Shown piece by piece: positions 22,854 to 31,812 of a DNA stretch of 33,316 bases. Within the stretch, counting starts at the first letter, position 1, and each line of letters opens with the position of its first letter. The stretch lies in assembly GCA_902761225.1 (NCBI GenBank), contig CACWJQ010000022.1, positions 1-33,316 of the forward strand, read 5' to 3'. The DNA comes from an uncultured Lachnospiraceae bacterium (lineage in GTDB: Bacteria > Bacillota > Clostridia > Lachnospirales > Lachnospiraceae). Both the position numbers and the translations under genes were made by a program. The notes beneath the pieces were generated by a model that was given only the letters and a program-made list of their open reading frames with translations, made no database searches and was not told where the DNA came from.

Positions 22854-25800
22854 TCAGTCCCGTTCCGTATCAGGCATGAACTCCAGCACATCCTCATCCG
22901 TTTCAGGAGCAAATTCCATTATCTCCTGGCTGTCCATGTCATTTTCTGCGTTAACCGTGCCTTCTCCGAGCACTCTGAAGATCGTGTCAGCCGTCTCCTT
23001 ATACAGCTTCATTGCAGGTCCGTGTTCTGCCATGGCCTTATCCTTTTCGCCGTTTTTGGACAGCATCTCAAGGGATGCGGCGGCCTCTGCAAGCTCTGTA
23101 GCTCCTATGGTCCTTGCGTTACTCTTCAGTGCATGTATAATGACCGAATAATCCACCAGTTTTCCGGATGCCATCAGATCATCAAGCTTGGAGGTTCTGT
23201 CTGCACGGTCCATGGCAAAGCCGTTTAATATGGTCTTGTAGAAGTCAAGATCATGCTGTGTATATACAAGAGCCTTCTCCGTATCAAAGCCTGCTTTTTC
23301 AAGTTCCTCCACCATAGGATCCGATACACTGCTTCCGGAGCTTTCGGATGTGTATACCTGAACCTTATCTTCGGGAAGATATGTCATGAGCATCTTCTCA
23401 AGCAGTCTTCCCTCCACAGGCTTTGTCAGATAATCGGTAAAGCCTTCGTTCATATACCTTTCCCTGGCACCCCTTATGGCATCAGCCGTAAGGCATATCA
23501 CGGGGTTAGAGACATTTCTGGCGCTTTCCAGACTTCTTATGTGCTTAAGAGTCTCGGTTCCGTCCATTCCGGGCATTCTCTGATCCAGCAATATAAGATC
23601 GTATGCATTATCATCGGCAAGCTTTATGGCCTCTGCCCCGCCTGTTGCGGTATCGATGCCCACCTGTGTCTTCTTCAGAAGATTCTGCACCACCAGGATG
23701 TTCATGGCTGTATCATCCACAAGGAGGATCCTGGCCCTGGGAGCATGGAAGGATTCTCTGTATTTCTCAGTATCCTCCGCAGCATCAAATGCCTTATATT
23801 CACCTATGGATTCACTGCTCTCGATCTTCTGCCACAGTTCGAAGGAAAAAACCGAGCCCTCACCATACCTGCTCTTTACGGCAAGTTCGCTTCCCATAAG
23901 ATTCAGAAGCCTTGTGGCGATGGACATTCCAAGTCCCGTTCCCTCTATGGTACGGTTCTTCACAACATCGAGTCTTTCGAAGGACTTAAAGAGCCTGTCC
24001 ATGTCGCTTTCCTTAATACCAATGCCTGTATCTGCAACCTCAACATACATAAGCACCCTGTCATCTTCGCGTTTTCTTTCACTGACAGTGAGCCTGACTT
24101 TTCCTTTCGGAGTATACTTGACGGCATTGGTGAGAAGGTTCAGGATGACCTGACTGATGCGGGCATCATCTCCCTTAAGCTCCGAAGGAAGTCCCGGATC
24201 CACCTCGACGTCGAACTCCAGACCCTTGGCCACCGCTCTCTCACGTATGGAATTATCCATGTATGTGATCATGGAGCTCAAGGAGTATCTGACGGGAACG
24301 ATCTCCATCTTACCGTCTTCTATCTTGGAGAAATCGAGTATGCTGTTAATGAGCTGCAGCAGGTTCTTGCCTGACTTGCGGATATTGCCGGCGTACTCTC
24401 TGATCTCCTTCTTGTCGGTCTCCCTCAGTATCATCTCGTTCATTCCCAGGATGGCGTTGATGGGAGTCCTTATCTCATGGGACATATCGGCAAGGAAATT
24501 ACTCTTGGCCTTATTGGCCTCATCGGCAGATGCCTTCTCAAGTCTCAGCACTTCCGCCTCATATTCCTGCTTCTGCCTGCCGGCGTTCATATCCTCCACC
24601 TTCTTGGCATAGGCCTGCTCGTTACGATAGCCAAGATAATAGAAGAATGAGATCAGTGCAAAAATAGAAAGAGAGACGATTATGTTGACCGCAAGCTGTG
24701 AGTAGGCTTCCTCGAAAAGATCCGCATTTTTTACAACTATCACAACATACCACTGGTTCATTACATTGTTGCAGAACAGCGTATACTCTTCCTCTCCTAT
24801 AACATCCTCAACAACATTCTGCCTTGATGTGATGATGGTATCCGTAAGATCACTGCCATAGATCTCAGAAGCATTCTCACCGCAGAGCTCCCTGTCCTTA
24901 TGGGCTACGATCAGCCCCTCCCCGTTTACTATCATTGCATATCCGTCTCCGGCAAGGGTGACCTGCTCTGTCAGATCCTGGATATGATCGACTATGACAT
25001 CAAGTGCGACAACATTGGCGGTATCATAGGATCTGTCACCGCTTCCGTTGCCCAGACGCTTACATATGGTGATGACAACGGAATGGGTATGGGCGTCCAC
25101 ATAGGGAGGGATTATGACTATATCCCCGTCACTTTCAAGTGCCTCAATATACCAGTCCCTGGTCCTCGGGTCATATCCTTCGGGAGGGATCCAGCCTGCA
25201 CCGTCCATATACTCTGCTCTTATGAATCCGTAGAGTCCGGTAAAATTCTCATCGAAATTGTCAAACTGTCTCTGGGTCTGATCGTACAGATATTCCCTGA
25301 TGCTGTCCTGACTCTCGCCCTTTTCCAGCATAAGATCCACGGTATCAGCGGTAACATTTAATGTCGACTGGGCAATGGTAAGATAATTGTCCAGCTCGGC
25401 GGCAAGGTTTTCCACCTTATCCTCTCCGGATTTGTAAATGCTCTGCACTGAGGCGCCGTAGAAAAGTCTGGAGTTATAGATCACGGCAAATACCATCAGT
25501 ACAAAGGTAACAAGCAGGGTAAATAACAGGTTGAACCTGCTCCTCCTCAGCTTGATGATCCCCTCTTCCTTAAGAGTTCCCTTATGACGTGAAGTGATGC
25601 CATAGATGACCAGCAGGATGAGCAGTCCCAGAAGCACGGATATCAGGAACAGCGTTATGGTTATGTAACTGTTGGTATCACCTGACCCGGTTATCTCAGG
25701 CATACTCCTCTTCATCCTGATGGCAAGATAATATCCGCCTATGCAGCCGCCGAACACTATCCCGGAAACAAGCACCTGCAGAAGGGCCTGGAACCTGATC

Positions 25801-26477
25801 TCCGCAGGCGTCTTCTCGGAATAGACAAGCCCGAAGGCTTCATATTCCTTCCTGATGCCCCAGGCAAAGAACAGCTCCGTAAGATACCCGGCGATGGCAA
25901 ATATGTAATAGGGATTCAGAATATCGCTGTTCCAGTCGAAGCAGGATGCCGTCCACATGACATATTCCGTAAAGACAAAGAACAGCACAAGAGCATGAAA
26001 ATACGGGAAGGAGGCGCTGCCTTCCTTTTTCTTTTTCCTGTAATAAAATGCAATGGACTGGATACAAAAGCATGCGATGGCGGTTGAAAATCCCACCTGC
26101 CAGATATTATTGAAGATCCCGCCATACTGTATGTACAGAATGAACTGGGCTATGTTAAGGGGAATGGGGATCAGTATGACAGGATGGAAAAACCTTACGG
26201 AATCATGGTCCCGCATCCTGATGACCGTAAACAGCATGACCAGATATCCCACGTTCCATCCGAAGTATGCAAGGAATTCGGAGACATTGGGCTCCTCCAG
26301 CATGACCAGAGTGTAGGTGGTCCAGTAATAGTCGCTCAGGAGATTGGCAAAGAAGAAACCCGCAACAAGGAGCCATCCCTTCTTGGGCTTTTCTATATAG
26401 TTATACAGACATCCCAGCATTCCGATAATGGCCGCCAGGGTCATCAGTATATCAGTCACAAAATCCATATTCATCAT
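22854..26477 (-). CDS. Membrane hybrid histidine kinase: multi-TM, dCache, HisKA, HATPase, REC, Hpt
   Basis: The ATG at 26477 follows GGTGATC (extended anti-Shine-Dalgarno match) and a 45-base leader from an extended -10 promoter; a GTG at 26522 is less likely. The product has about 1207 residues. In that numbering: roughly ten transmembrane helices to residue 335 (the first seven look like a separate sensor module), an external dCache domain about 336-590 with the YDPRTRDWY motif, a last helix near 597-616, HisKA with His667 in DMSHEIRTP, HATPase with DTGIG and GTGLG, a receiver with Asp965 in LILLDQRMPG and Lys1019, and an Hpt domain with His1115 in IIHALKSNARTIGA. It thus holds a full phosphorelay except the final response regulator, which is not nearby. 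The C-terminus is acidic with a repeated EFxP motif. The signal is unknown. Confidence 0.93.
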   Translation of the reverse strand: MMNMDFVTDILMTLAAIIGMLGCLYNYIEKPKKGWLLVAGFFFANLLSDYYWTTYTLVMLEEPNVSEFLAYFGWNVGYLVMLFTVIRMRDHDSVRFFHPVILIPIPLNIAQFILYIQYGGIFNNIWQVGFSTAIACFCIQSIAFYYRKKKKEGSASFPYFHALVLFFVFTEYVMWTASCFDWNSDILNPYYIFAIAGYLTELFFAWGIRKEYEAFGLVYSEKTPAEIRFQALLQVLVSGIVFGGCIGGYYLAIRMKRSMPEITGSGDTNSYITITLFLISVLLGLLILLVIYGITSRHKGTLKEEGIIKLRRSRFNLLFTLLVTFVLMVFAVIYNSRLFYGASVQSIYKSGEDKVENLAAELDNYLTIAQSTLNVTADTVDLMLEKGESQDSIREYLYDQTQRQFDNFDENFTGLYGFIRAEYMDGAGWIPPEGYDPRTRDWYIEALESDGDIVIIPPYVDAHTHSVVITICKRLGNGSGDRSYDTANVVALDVIVDHIQDLTEQVTLAGDGYAMIVNGEGLIVAHKDRELCGENASEIYGSDLTDTIITSRQNVVEDVIGEEEYTLFCNNVMNQWYVVIVVKNADLFEEAYSQLAVNIIVSLSIFALISFFYYLGYRNEQAYAKKVEDMNAGRQKQEYEAEVLRLEKASADEANKAKSNFLADMSHEIRTPINAILGMNEMILRETDKKEIREYAGNIRKSGKNLLQLINSILDFSKIEDGKMEIVPVRYSLSSMITYMDNSIRERAVAKGLEFDVEVDPGLPSELKGDDARISQVILNLLTNAVKYTPKGKVRLTVSERKREDDRVLMYVEVADTGIGIKESDMDRLFKSFERLDVVKNRTIEGTGLGMSIATRLLNLMGSELAVKSRYGEGSVFSFELWQKIESSESIGEYKAFDAAEDTEKYRESFHAPRARILLVDDTAMNILVVQNLLKKTQVGIDTATGGAEAIKLADDNAYDLILLDQRMPGMDGTETLKHIRSLESARNVSNPVICLTADAIRGARERYMNEGFTDYLTKPVEGRLLEKMLMTYLPEDKVQVYTSESSGSSVSDPMVEELEKAGFDTEKALVYTQHDLDFYKTILNGFAMDRADRTSKLDDLMASGKLVDYSVIIHALKSNARTIGATELAEAAASLEMLSKNGEKDKAMAEHGPAMKLYKETADTIFRVLGEGTVNAENDMDSQEIMEFAPETDEDVLEFMPDTERD

Positions 26478-26528
26478 AAAGATCACCGGTACTTCCTTCA
26501 GGATAGCAAAACTATAAAGCACAGTAAT

Positions 26529-26537
26529 TGTATACCA
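26529..26537 (-). promoter_or_regulatory. Extended -10 promoter of the hybrid kinase gene
   Basis: On the minus strand TGG TATACA forms an extended -10 box about 50 bases before the ATG at 26477. The -35 region is poor. Its position makes the GTG at 26522 an unlikely start. Confidence 0.45.
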
Positions 26538-26605
26538 AAATCCGTAATAATGATATATTTCAGCCCTTCTGCCGCCCTGTTCAGTTTTTTAAGCAGTATG
26601 TGATA

Positions 26606-26637
26606 AAATTGTGAACTTGTGCCGTAAAGCACAATTT
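26606..26637. repeat. Inverted repeat AAATTGTG-N16-CACAATTT in the divergent spacer
   Basis: Perfect 8-bp arms separated by 16 bases; inside, TTGTGC and GCACAA form another perfect repeat (26617-26634). It lies about 60 bases before the start of the membrane protein gene at 26695, near the TAAAAT box at 26643, and could be an operator or a leader hairpin. Confidence 0.4.
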
Positions 26638-26694
26638 ATGTTAAAATGCACTATGTGTCTTTAGAAACAGGTTGTTAAAAGAGGTATTTTACTG

Positions 26695-27489
26695 ATGTCT
26701 ATACTGCGTGAAGAAGAAAAAGCAAGATGGAAAGAGATAAAGGATAAACCCTTTAAATATAAGTTCGACTATTTTATGGACTACTACAAATGGCATGTTA
26801 TCGGCGCTATAGTCGCGATTCTTGTCATCGTAGCCGTCATAAGGACCATAGTAAGCTACAGAGATTATGCTCTGTGCGTGATCATGGTCAATACGGAAGC
26901 CATAACTACCGACGAGCTTGCCATAGACTGGGCTTCGGATCTTGAAGAGCTCCTTAATGTGGATACCGGCAAGGAGCAGGTATACATCGATTCATCCATA
27001 ATGATCGGAAACGGTACGAATCCGAATATAGAATATGCCGCAATGCAGAAGCTGACAGCATATCTCACCTCGGCGACCATCGATGTTTTCATAGCCGATT
27101 CCTATGTATTTGAGCAGTATTGCCAGAACAGGAATCTCTACGACCTCAGGGATATATTCACTGAAGAAGAGCTGGAGAGCATGTCGGATATCATCTATTA
27201 TACCGATGCCGCAACGTACTCTGATTACGATGATGTCACAAATCTGGATGTAGCCGCAGATCAGGCAAAATACGTAATAGATCATCATGATCCCGCATCC
27301 ATGAAGGATCCGGTGCCCATGGGACTGTTCGTAACAGATACATCAAGACTGGGCAGCACCGAAGCATACTCCACCCTGGAGAACTTCGAGGATTACCAGG
27401 GATATCCTTCCGAAGCGATCATAGGCATTACCCGCAACACCACGCATTTCGACTCAGCAGTAGCTGCTATGAAGTACTTCCTGCAGTAG
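26695..27489 (+). CDS. Bitopic membrane protein with large extracytoplasmic domain, unknown function
   Basis: The 264-residue protein starts with a charged cytoplasmic segment (EEEKARWKEIKDKPFKYKFDYF), then YYKWHVIG and one transmembrane helix at about 34-52, then an acidic domain of about 210 residues outside the cell. The FDYF-x-x-YYKWH-x-IG opening is familiar from many uncharacterised Firmicute membrane proteins, from memory. The outer domain contains IDVFIADSYVFEQY and PMGLFVTDTSRLGS, which faintly resemble the lobes of solute-binding proteins, but I assign no family. GAGGT about nine bases before the ATG supports the start. It is divergent from the kinase gene and ends in a strong terminator, so it is a single-gene unit. 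Confidence 0.8.
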   Translation: MSILREEEKARWKEIKDKPFKYKFDYFMDYYKWHVIGAIVAILVIVAVIRTIVSYRDYALCVIMVNTEAITTDELAIDWASDLEELLNVDTGKEQVYIDSSIMIGNGTNPNIEYAAMQKLTAYLTSATIDVFIADSYVFEQYCQNRNLYDLRDIFTEEELESMSDIIYYTDAATYSDYDDVTNLDVAADQAKYVIDHHDPASMKDPVPMGLFVTDTSRLGSTEAYSTLENFEDYQGYPSEAIIGITRNTTHFDSAVAAMKYFLQ

Positions 27490-27548
27490 GTTCACGTTCT
27501 CTGCTCCGCTCTGCAGTAACGTGATGCATAATATAAATCCATACCGGT

Positions 27549-27601
27549 GGCTTTCCCATGACATGAAGTGCAGGCTTCATCGTCAGGGAAAGCCTTTTTT
27601 T
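27549..27601 (+). terminator. Intrinsic terminator of the bitopic membrane protein gene
   Basis: A long, nearly complete stem (GGCTTTCCC pairing with GGGAAAGCC, with TGAAG/CTTCA further in) is followed by seven T at 27595-27601. It lies 60 bases after the stop codon. Confidence 0.9.
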
Positions 27602-27636
27602 ACCATTCACGACATATTCAGAGCATTTAACAACAA

Positions 27637-28482
27637 TTATCTATATAACTTTCTATAGTCTCTCGGAGAATACCCTGTGATATCCCTGAACACCTTGTTG
27701 AAGGTGGTGGTGGACTGGAACCCCGCCATAAACGCACAATCCGTTATGGAATGACTCTTGTCAAGAAGAAGGGATGTGGCGCTCTTTACTCTCAGGCTTG
27801 CAAGATACGCAGGAAACGTCATCTGCATATACTGCTTGAACAGCTTCGAAAAATAGAATGTGCTCAGTCCCACATACTCTGCCACTTCAGTCTGTGTTAT
27901 ATCATTGGCAAAATTCTCAACAATATAGTTACATGCGGCATGGATATATCTCCATCCGGTCTTGGATGCTTCCTCAAGCTCAGAAAAATCCTTATTCTCG
28001 GTCATCACATTTTCACCAAGCTTAAGCAGGATATCATAGATGAGCATCTTGCATCTGGTCTCGGCGAAATGGTCCGTGGAATTATGGATATCCTGGATCT
28101 TCTCAATCTTCTCTCTTATGAAGCCTGCCAGCTCCGGCTCCTTAAGGGCCGAGATATGGTGACACTGAAACAGAAATCTGGAGATCGATACAAGATCCAG
28201 ATTGTTCTCAAGTATCGCTGATGGGAACTGAATAAACAGTGCACTGTTGCGCGGGATCCTTATGGTTCCGTGTATCTGCTGGGGCCACGCCAGAAGTATG
28301 TCCCCTGTATTAAGCTCGTAGACCGTGTCATTTATGCGGTACTTGCATCCGTCCTTGAGGGCCACGGTAAACTCTGCGGCGTTATGCCAGTGCAGCGGAT
28401 AGGTCTCGGGACTCTCCTCGTAATTGACGATTATGGCCGAGGGTGTGTTGAATATAATTGTCTCTTTAGGTTCTTTTTCCAT
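27637..28482 (-). CDS. AraC family regulator, probable controller of the MATE/TIM-barrel operon
   Basis: The ATG at 28482 gives 281 residues; an upstream TTG (28509) lies inside the promoter. The N-terminal cupin domain (WHNAAEFTVALKDGCKYRINDTVYELNTGDILLAWPQQIHG) has the His and Glu residues typical of sugar-binding AraC proteins. The C-terminal 100 residues have two helix-turn-helix motifs, the second ending DCAFMAGFQSTTTFNKVFRD followed by GYSPRDYRKLY. No ribosome site is visible before the ATG, and the best promoter places the transcript start at the ATG itself, so it may be leaderless. It is divergent from the MATE gene, its likely target. Confidence 0.88.
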   Translation of the reverse strand: MEKEPKETIIFNTPSAIIVNYEESPETYPLHWHNAAEFTVALKDGCKYRINDTVYELNTGDILLAWPQQIHGTIRIPRNSALFIQFPSAILENNLDLVSISRFLFQCHHISALKEPELAGFIREKIEKIQDIHNSTDHFAETRCKMLIYDILLKLGENVMTENKDFSELEEASKTGWRYIHAACNYIVENFANDITQTEVAEYVGLSTFYFSKLFKQYMQMTFPAYLASLRVKSATSLLLDKSHSITDCAFMAGFQSTTTFNKVFRDITGYSPRDYRKLYR

Positions 28483-28488
28483 ATATTT

Positions 28489-28516
28489 ATGATAGCAAAA
28501 ATCGGTCAAAACTCAA
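28489..28516 (-). promoter_or_regulatory. Promoter giving a possibly leaderless AraC mRNA
   Basis: On the minus strand TTGAGT (28511-28516) is followed after 16 bases by TATCAT (28489-28494). The A of the ATG at 28482 lies seven bases past the -10 box, the usual distance to a transcription start. Confidence 0.4.
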
Positions 28517-28553
28517 CAAATTTATCATTTTAAACCCCTGTGATACGGATTAG

Positions 28554-28559
28554 TATAAT
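28554..28559 (+). promoter_or_regulatory. -10 box of the MATE operon promoter
   Basis: A perfect TATAAT lies 61 bases ahead of the MATE start. There is no good -35 box (TTAAAC at 28530), which is common where an AraC-type activator recruits the polymerase. Confidence 0.4.
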
Positions 28560-28620
28560 CCAAAGAAAAATGGAAATAATACATGGATGATCGCACCCTG
28601 GTATATGCGGAAAGGAACAA

Positions 28621-30024
28621 ATGAAAAGTCGTGAAATAGATTTTACAAAGGGCAATCCGGCAAGCCTTATACTCTCATTCTACTGGCCTCTGCTTATGAC
28701 CAGCATGCTTCAGCAGTTCTATAACTTTGCCGATTCATGGATCGTCGGAAAGGGTCTGGGAGATAATGCCCTTGCTGCAGTAGGTAACATGGGATCCCTG
28801 TTTTTCCTCGTGGTCGGATTCTCCTTCGGTATAGCCAACGGATTCGGTGTCATGATAGCCCAAAGTTACGGTGCGAGGAACATCGAAGGATTAAGGCACA
28901 GACTTGCCGCAGTTATAGAACTGGGTGCCGTCATCTCCGCCGTTTTGTCCGTGCTCAGTGTTCTGTATCTTCCCAAGGCCCTGGTTCTCATGAAGACCGA
29001 CAGCATCATAATGGCAGACAGCCTGAAGTACGGAACCATCGTATTCGGAGGCCTGTCCACCAATATAATCTACAATCTCTCCGGCGCCGTACTCAGAGCA
29101 CTCGGTGACAGCAAGACTCCCCTCAAAGCGATCATTGTCTCTTCGATAATGAACATCACTCTCAACGCCGTCTTCATCTTCAATATAGGAATGGGTGTTG
29201 AAGGTGTGGCTTACGCCACCATAATCGCACAGGTGGTCTCAGGTCTCATCTGTCTGAACAGACTCAGGAAGATCGATGTTGTAAAGCTTAAAAAGGAACA
29301 CTTCATCAACGAGAAAAAAGAATACCTTGACCTCCTTAAGAACGGACTTCCCATGGCCTTCATGAATTCCATAACAGCCATAGGCTGCATGGTTGTACAG
29401 TTCTTCGTAAACAGCTATGGCGTAGTCTACACTGCAGCATACGCAGCATGCAGCAGATTCCTGAACCTCTTCTTCAATCCCGCATCCACAGCCGGCAATG
29501 CAATGTCTGCATATACCAGCCAGAATTACGGAGCCGGGGAATACAAAAGGATACAGGAAGGACTCAGGGTCTGTGTTACAATATCAGTGATATCATATCT
29601 GCTCCTCGGTTCGGCTATGGTCTTCTTCCCCGCACAGCTTGCTGGAATACTCCTTACAGGAAGTGAACAGATCAGACTTGCATGCCTCTTCATGCCGAGA
29701 TGCGGATTAATGATGATATTCGTCAATGTTCTCTTTGTGGTAAGAAGCGGAGTCCAGGGAATGGGAAAACCCATGCTCCCCATGCTCTCAGGTATACTTG
29801 AGATGATCCTGAGGATCGCAGTCATCTCAACACTGATGGGCAGGATCGGATTCAGGGCTACGGCATATGCAGAGATTAGCGCATGGGTAGGTGCATTTCT
29901 TGTTAACGCATATGCATTCCACCGTTCGCTTACCCCTCTTCTTGCAGGTGACAAGAAAAGGTCTGACAGAAACAGCATCTTAGTTCACAGAAACGGAGGA
30001 ACCAAAGTACATGGCACATTATGA
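28621..30024 (+). CDS. MATE family efflux transporter
   Basis: The 467-residue protein has about twelve transmembrane helices in two halves. The first half opens with the family pattern PLLMTSMLQQFYNFADSWIVGK then LAAVGNMGSLFFLVVGFSFGIANGFGVMIAQSYGARN, typical of the sodium- or proton-coupled DinF/NorM-related branch in Firmicutes. The second half repeats the pattern (GLPMAFMNSITAIGCMVVQFFVNSYG then NAMSAYTSQNYGAGEYKRI). The substrate is unknown. AAGGAA precedes the ATG at 28621. The last 14 bases overlap the next gene, so the two are translated together. A 13-codon upstream frame (28583-28624) overlaps its start as ATGA. Confidence 0.93.
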   Translation: MKSREIDFTKGNPASLILSFYWPLLMTSMLQQFYNFADSWIVGKGLGDNALAAVGNMGSLFFLVVGFSFGIANGFGVMIAQSYGARNIEGLRHRLAAVIELGAVISAVLSVLSVLYLPKALVLMKTDSIIMADSLKYGTIVFGGLSTNIIYNLSGAVLRALGDSKTPLKAIIVSSIMNITLNAVFIFNIGMGVEGVAYATIIAQVVSGLICLNRLRKIDVVKLKKEHFINEKKEYLDLLKNGLPMAFMNSITAIGCMVVQFFVNSYGVVYTAAYAACSRFLNLFFNPASTAGNAMSAYTSQNYGAGEYKRIQEGLRVCVTISVISYLLLGSAMVFFPAQLAGILLTGSEQIRLACLFMPRCGLMMIFVNVLFVVRSGVQGMGKPMLPMLSGILEMILRIAVISTLMGRIGFRATAYAEISAWVGAFLVNAYAFHRSLTPLLAGDKKRSDRNSILVHRNGGTKVHGTL

Positions 30025-31759
30025 TAATTTCAAGCTCACCGTATTCTGCGTAGCTTCCATTCTCGATAAAATGGATATGGAGACGCTTGAAAAGCAGTAT
30101 GACTTTATCGAAAAATATGTCGGTATCGATAAGGTCTATCTCGAGCCCTACAGAGGCGGAGTATGGGTTGAGAAGGACAAGATAAGGCAGATCTCGGAGT
30201 TCTTCAGGTCAAAGGGCGTGGAGGTATCCGGAGGTCTTACCACGGTGGTTCCCAATCTAAGTGACGAGGATAAAAAGCGTCAGAGGCTCTTTGGAACCTT
30301 CTGCTACTCCAATCCCGAGATGAGGGATTATGTGAAGAAGGTATCCGAATACTGTGCAGAGCTTTTTGATGAGATCATTCTTGATGATTTCTATTTTACC
30401 AACTGCTCATGCGAGGACTGCATCAGGGCTAAGGGCCAGAGATCCTGGGTTCAGTACAGAAAAGAACTCATGAAGGACGTATCGGAGAACCTGATCGTCG
30501 GTCCTGCAAGGAAGATCAATCCGAACATTAAGATGATCATAAAGTATCCCAACTGGCGCGAGTCATATCACGCTACAGGATACAGACCCGATGTACAGAA
30601 GGATATATTCGACAAAGTCTATACCGGAACAGAGACCAGGGCAAGTGCATACCAGGATCAGCACCTTCCCACATACTTAAGCTACAGTCTTGTCAGATGG
30701 ATGGATGCCGCATCGGACGGCAAGAATCAGGGAACCTGGTTCGATACATATCAGTGCTGGCCCATCGATGATTATCTCGAACAGGGATATCTCTCCGCAT
30801 TTGCAAAGCCTGAAGAGATAACTCTCTTCCAGTGGACGGATCTGTATGAGAACAAGCTTGTAACCCCTCTCGGGCTCCAGCTTACAAGAATAGACAGGAT
30901 GCTCAGCAAAGCCGGCAATCCCGTAGGTATACCGGCCTATATCCCCTATACTTCCGAAGGTGAGAATCATCTGGAGGATTTCCTGGGAATGCAGGGCTTC
31001 GCACTGAGCCCCACTCCCATCTTCCCCGAGAAGGGAACCGTTCTCCTTACCCAGAGTTCTCTGTATGATAAAGAGATAATGAACAGGCTTAAGAACTTCC
31101 TTATGGAGGGAGGAACGGCCTACGTGACACCCGGATTCCTTGCCGGAGCACCTGAAGATGAATGGAATGACATAAGCAGCGCATATCTTACAGGAAGAAA
31201 GCTCAGTGTCACCAGATATTATAAGACTGACGATCCCGCAGGATATCTCGAGAATATGCCTGTTGTTGAATTCGCCGACATTCAGCACTCCAACAACATG
31301 TCATGGTCACTGTTAAACGGCGGCGTCGGCGAATATCATACCACCCTCTTCCTCAAGGATACTTACGGAAAGGGAAGGATGTATCTTATCAACATACCCG
31401 AGAATCCTTCAGACCTTGCAAGGATACCTGAATGGGCAATGGATGCGATAAAGCCGGTGTTCAATTACATGGGTATATATGTATCCGCACCGAATGTATC
31501 GGTATTCCATTATGACAATGATGTCATGATCCTCTACGCTCATGTTACGGGGCAGGCTCATCCCATTCACGCGAAGATCCATATCCACGGAGAAGATGCG
31601 AAGCTCACACAGTATTTTGCTCCCTGGTCGCCGGACGGAGAAAGAGAGATCGAGCTTCAGAAGCTGTCATTCAGATATGACCTTGACAGATATAATGAAA
31701 TGGTCGGTGAAGTGATCTTAAATCCCGGCGAGTTCTATGAATTCAGGATAACAAGATAA
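30011..31759 (+). CDS. Putative TIM-barrel glycoside hydrolase-like protein
   Basis: The 582-residue protein has no signal peptide. The first 290 residues fit a (beta/alpha)8 barrel: KVYLEPYRGGVWV, VSGGLTTVVPN, EIILDDFYFTNCSCEDC with two Asp at 125-126 as possible catalytic or metal residues next to Cys132, 134 and 137, IKMIIKYPNW, VYTGTETR, and TLFQWTDLY. Residues 345-470 (GTVLLTQSSLYDKEIMNRL, FLMEGGTAYVTPGFLAG) resemble the Rossmann-like GATase1 domain of beta-galactosidases such as GH42, and the C-terminus is beta-rich. I cannot assign a GH family. Start ATG 30011 follows GGAGG by ten bases. It overlaps the MATE gene by 14 bases and is controlled with it, probably by the divergent AraC gene. 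Function is an inference from fold-like pattern. Confidence 0.6.
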   Translation: MAHYDNFKLTVFCVASILDKMDMETLEKQYDFIEKYVGIDKVYLEPYRGGVWVEKDKIRQISEFFRSKGVEVSGGLTTVVPNLSDEDKKRQRLFGTFCYSNPEMRDYVKKVSEYCAELFDEIILDDFYFTNCSCEDCIRAKGQRSWVQYRKELMKDVSENLIVGPARKINPNIKMIIKYPNWRESYHATGYRPDVQKDIFDKVYTGTETRASAYQDQHLPTYLSYSLVRWMDAASDGKNQGTWFDTYQCWPIDDYLEQGYLSAFAKPEEITLFQWTDLYENKLVTPLGLQLTRIDRMLSKAGNPVGIPAYIPYTSEGENHLEDFLGMQGFALSPTPIFPEKGTVLLTQSSLYDKEIMNRLKNFLMEGGTAYVTPGFLAGAPEDEWNDISSAYLTGRKLSVTRYYKTDDPAGYLENMPVVEFADIQHSNNMSWSLLNGGVGEYHTTLFLKDTYGKGRMYLINIPENPSDLARIPEWAMDAIKPVFNYMGIYVSAPNVSVFHYDNDVMILYAHVTGQAHPIHAKIHIHGEDAKLTQYFAPWSPDGEREIELQKLSFRYDLDRYNEMVGEVILNPGEFYEFRITR

Positions 31760-31775
31760 TTTTTCTTTTCTTCTC

Positions 31776-31806
31776 AAAAATCCCCTGCCTCGGCAGGGGA
31801 TTTTTA
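31776..31806. terminator. Bidirectional terminator between the TIM-barrel gene and pgeF
   Basis: The arms AAAAATCCCCTGCC and GGCAGGGGATTTTT form a 14-bp stem with a three-base loop. It ends both the plus-strand operon and, on the other strand, the pgeF gene that stops at 31813. Confidence 0.92.
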
Positions 31807-31812
31807 CATATA

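Noticed and set aside
23253-24374. 373-codon plus-strand open frame opposite the hybrid kinase
   Set aside because: It is the antisense shadow of a clear HisKA/HATPase/REC coding region, has no ribosome site and no domain pattern.
26478-26522. GTG start of the hybrid kinase at 26522
   Set aside because: It lies at the predicted transcription start and has no ribosome site; ATG 26477 follows GGTGATC.
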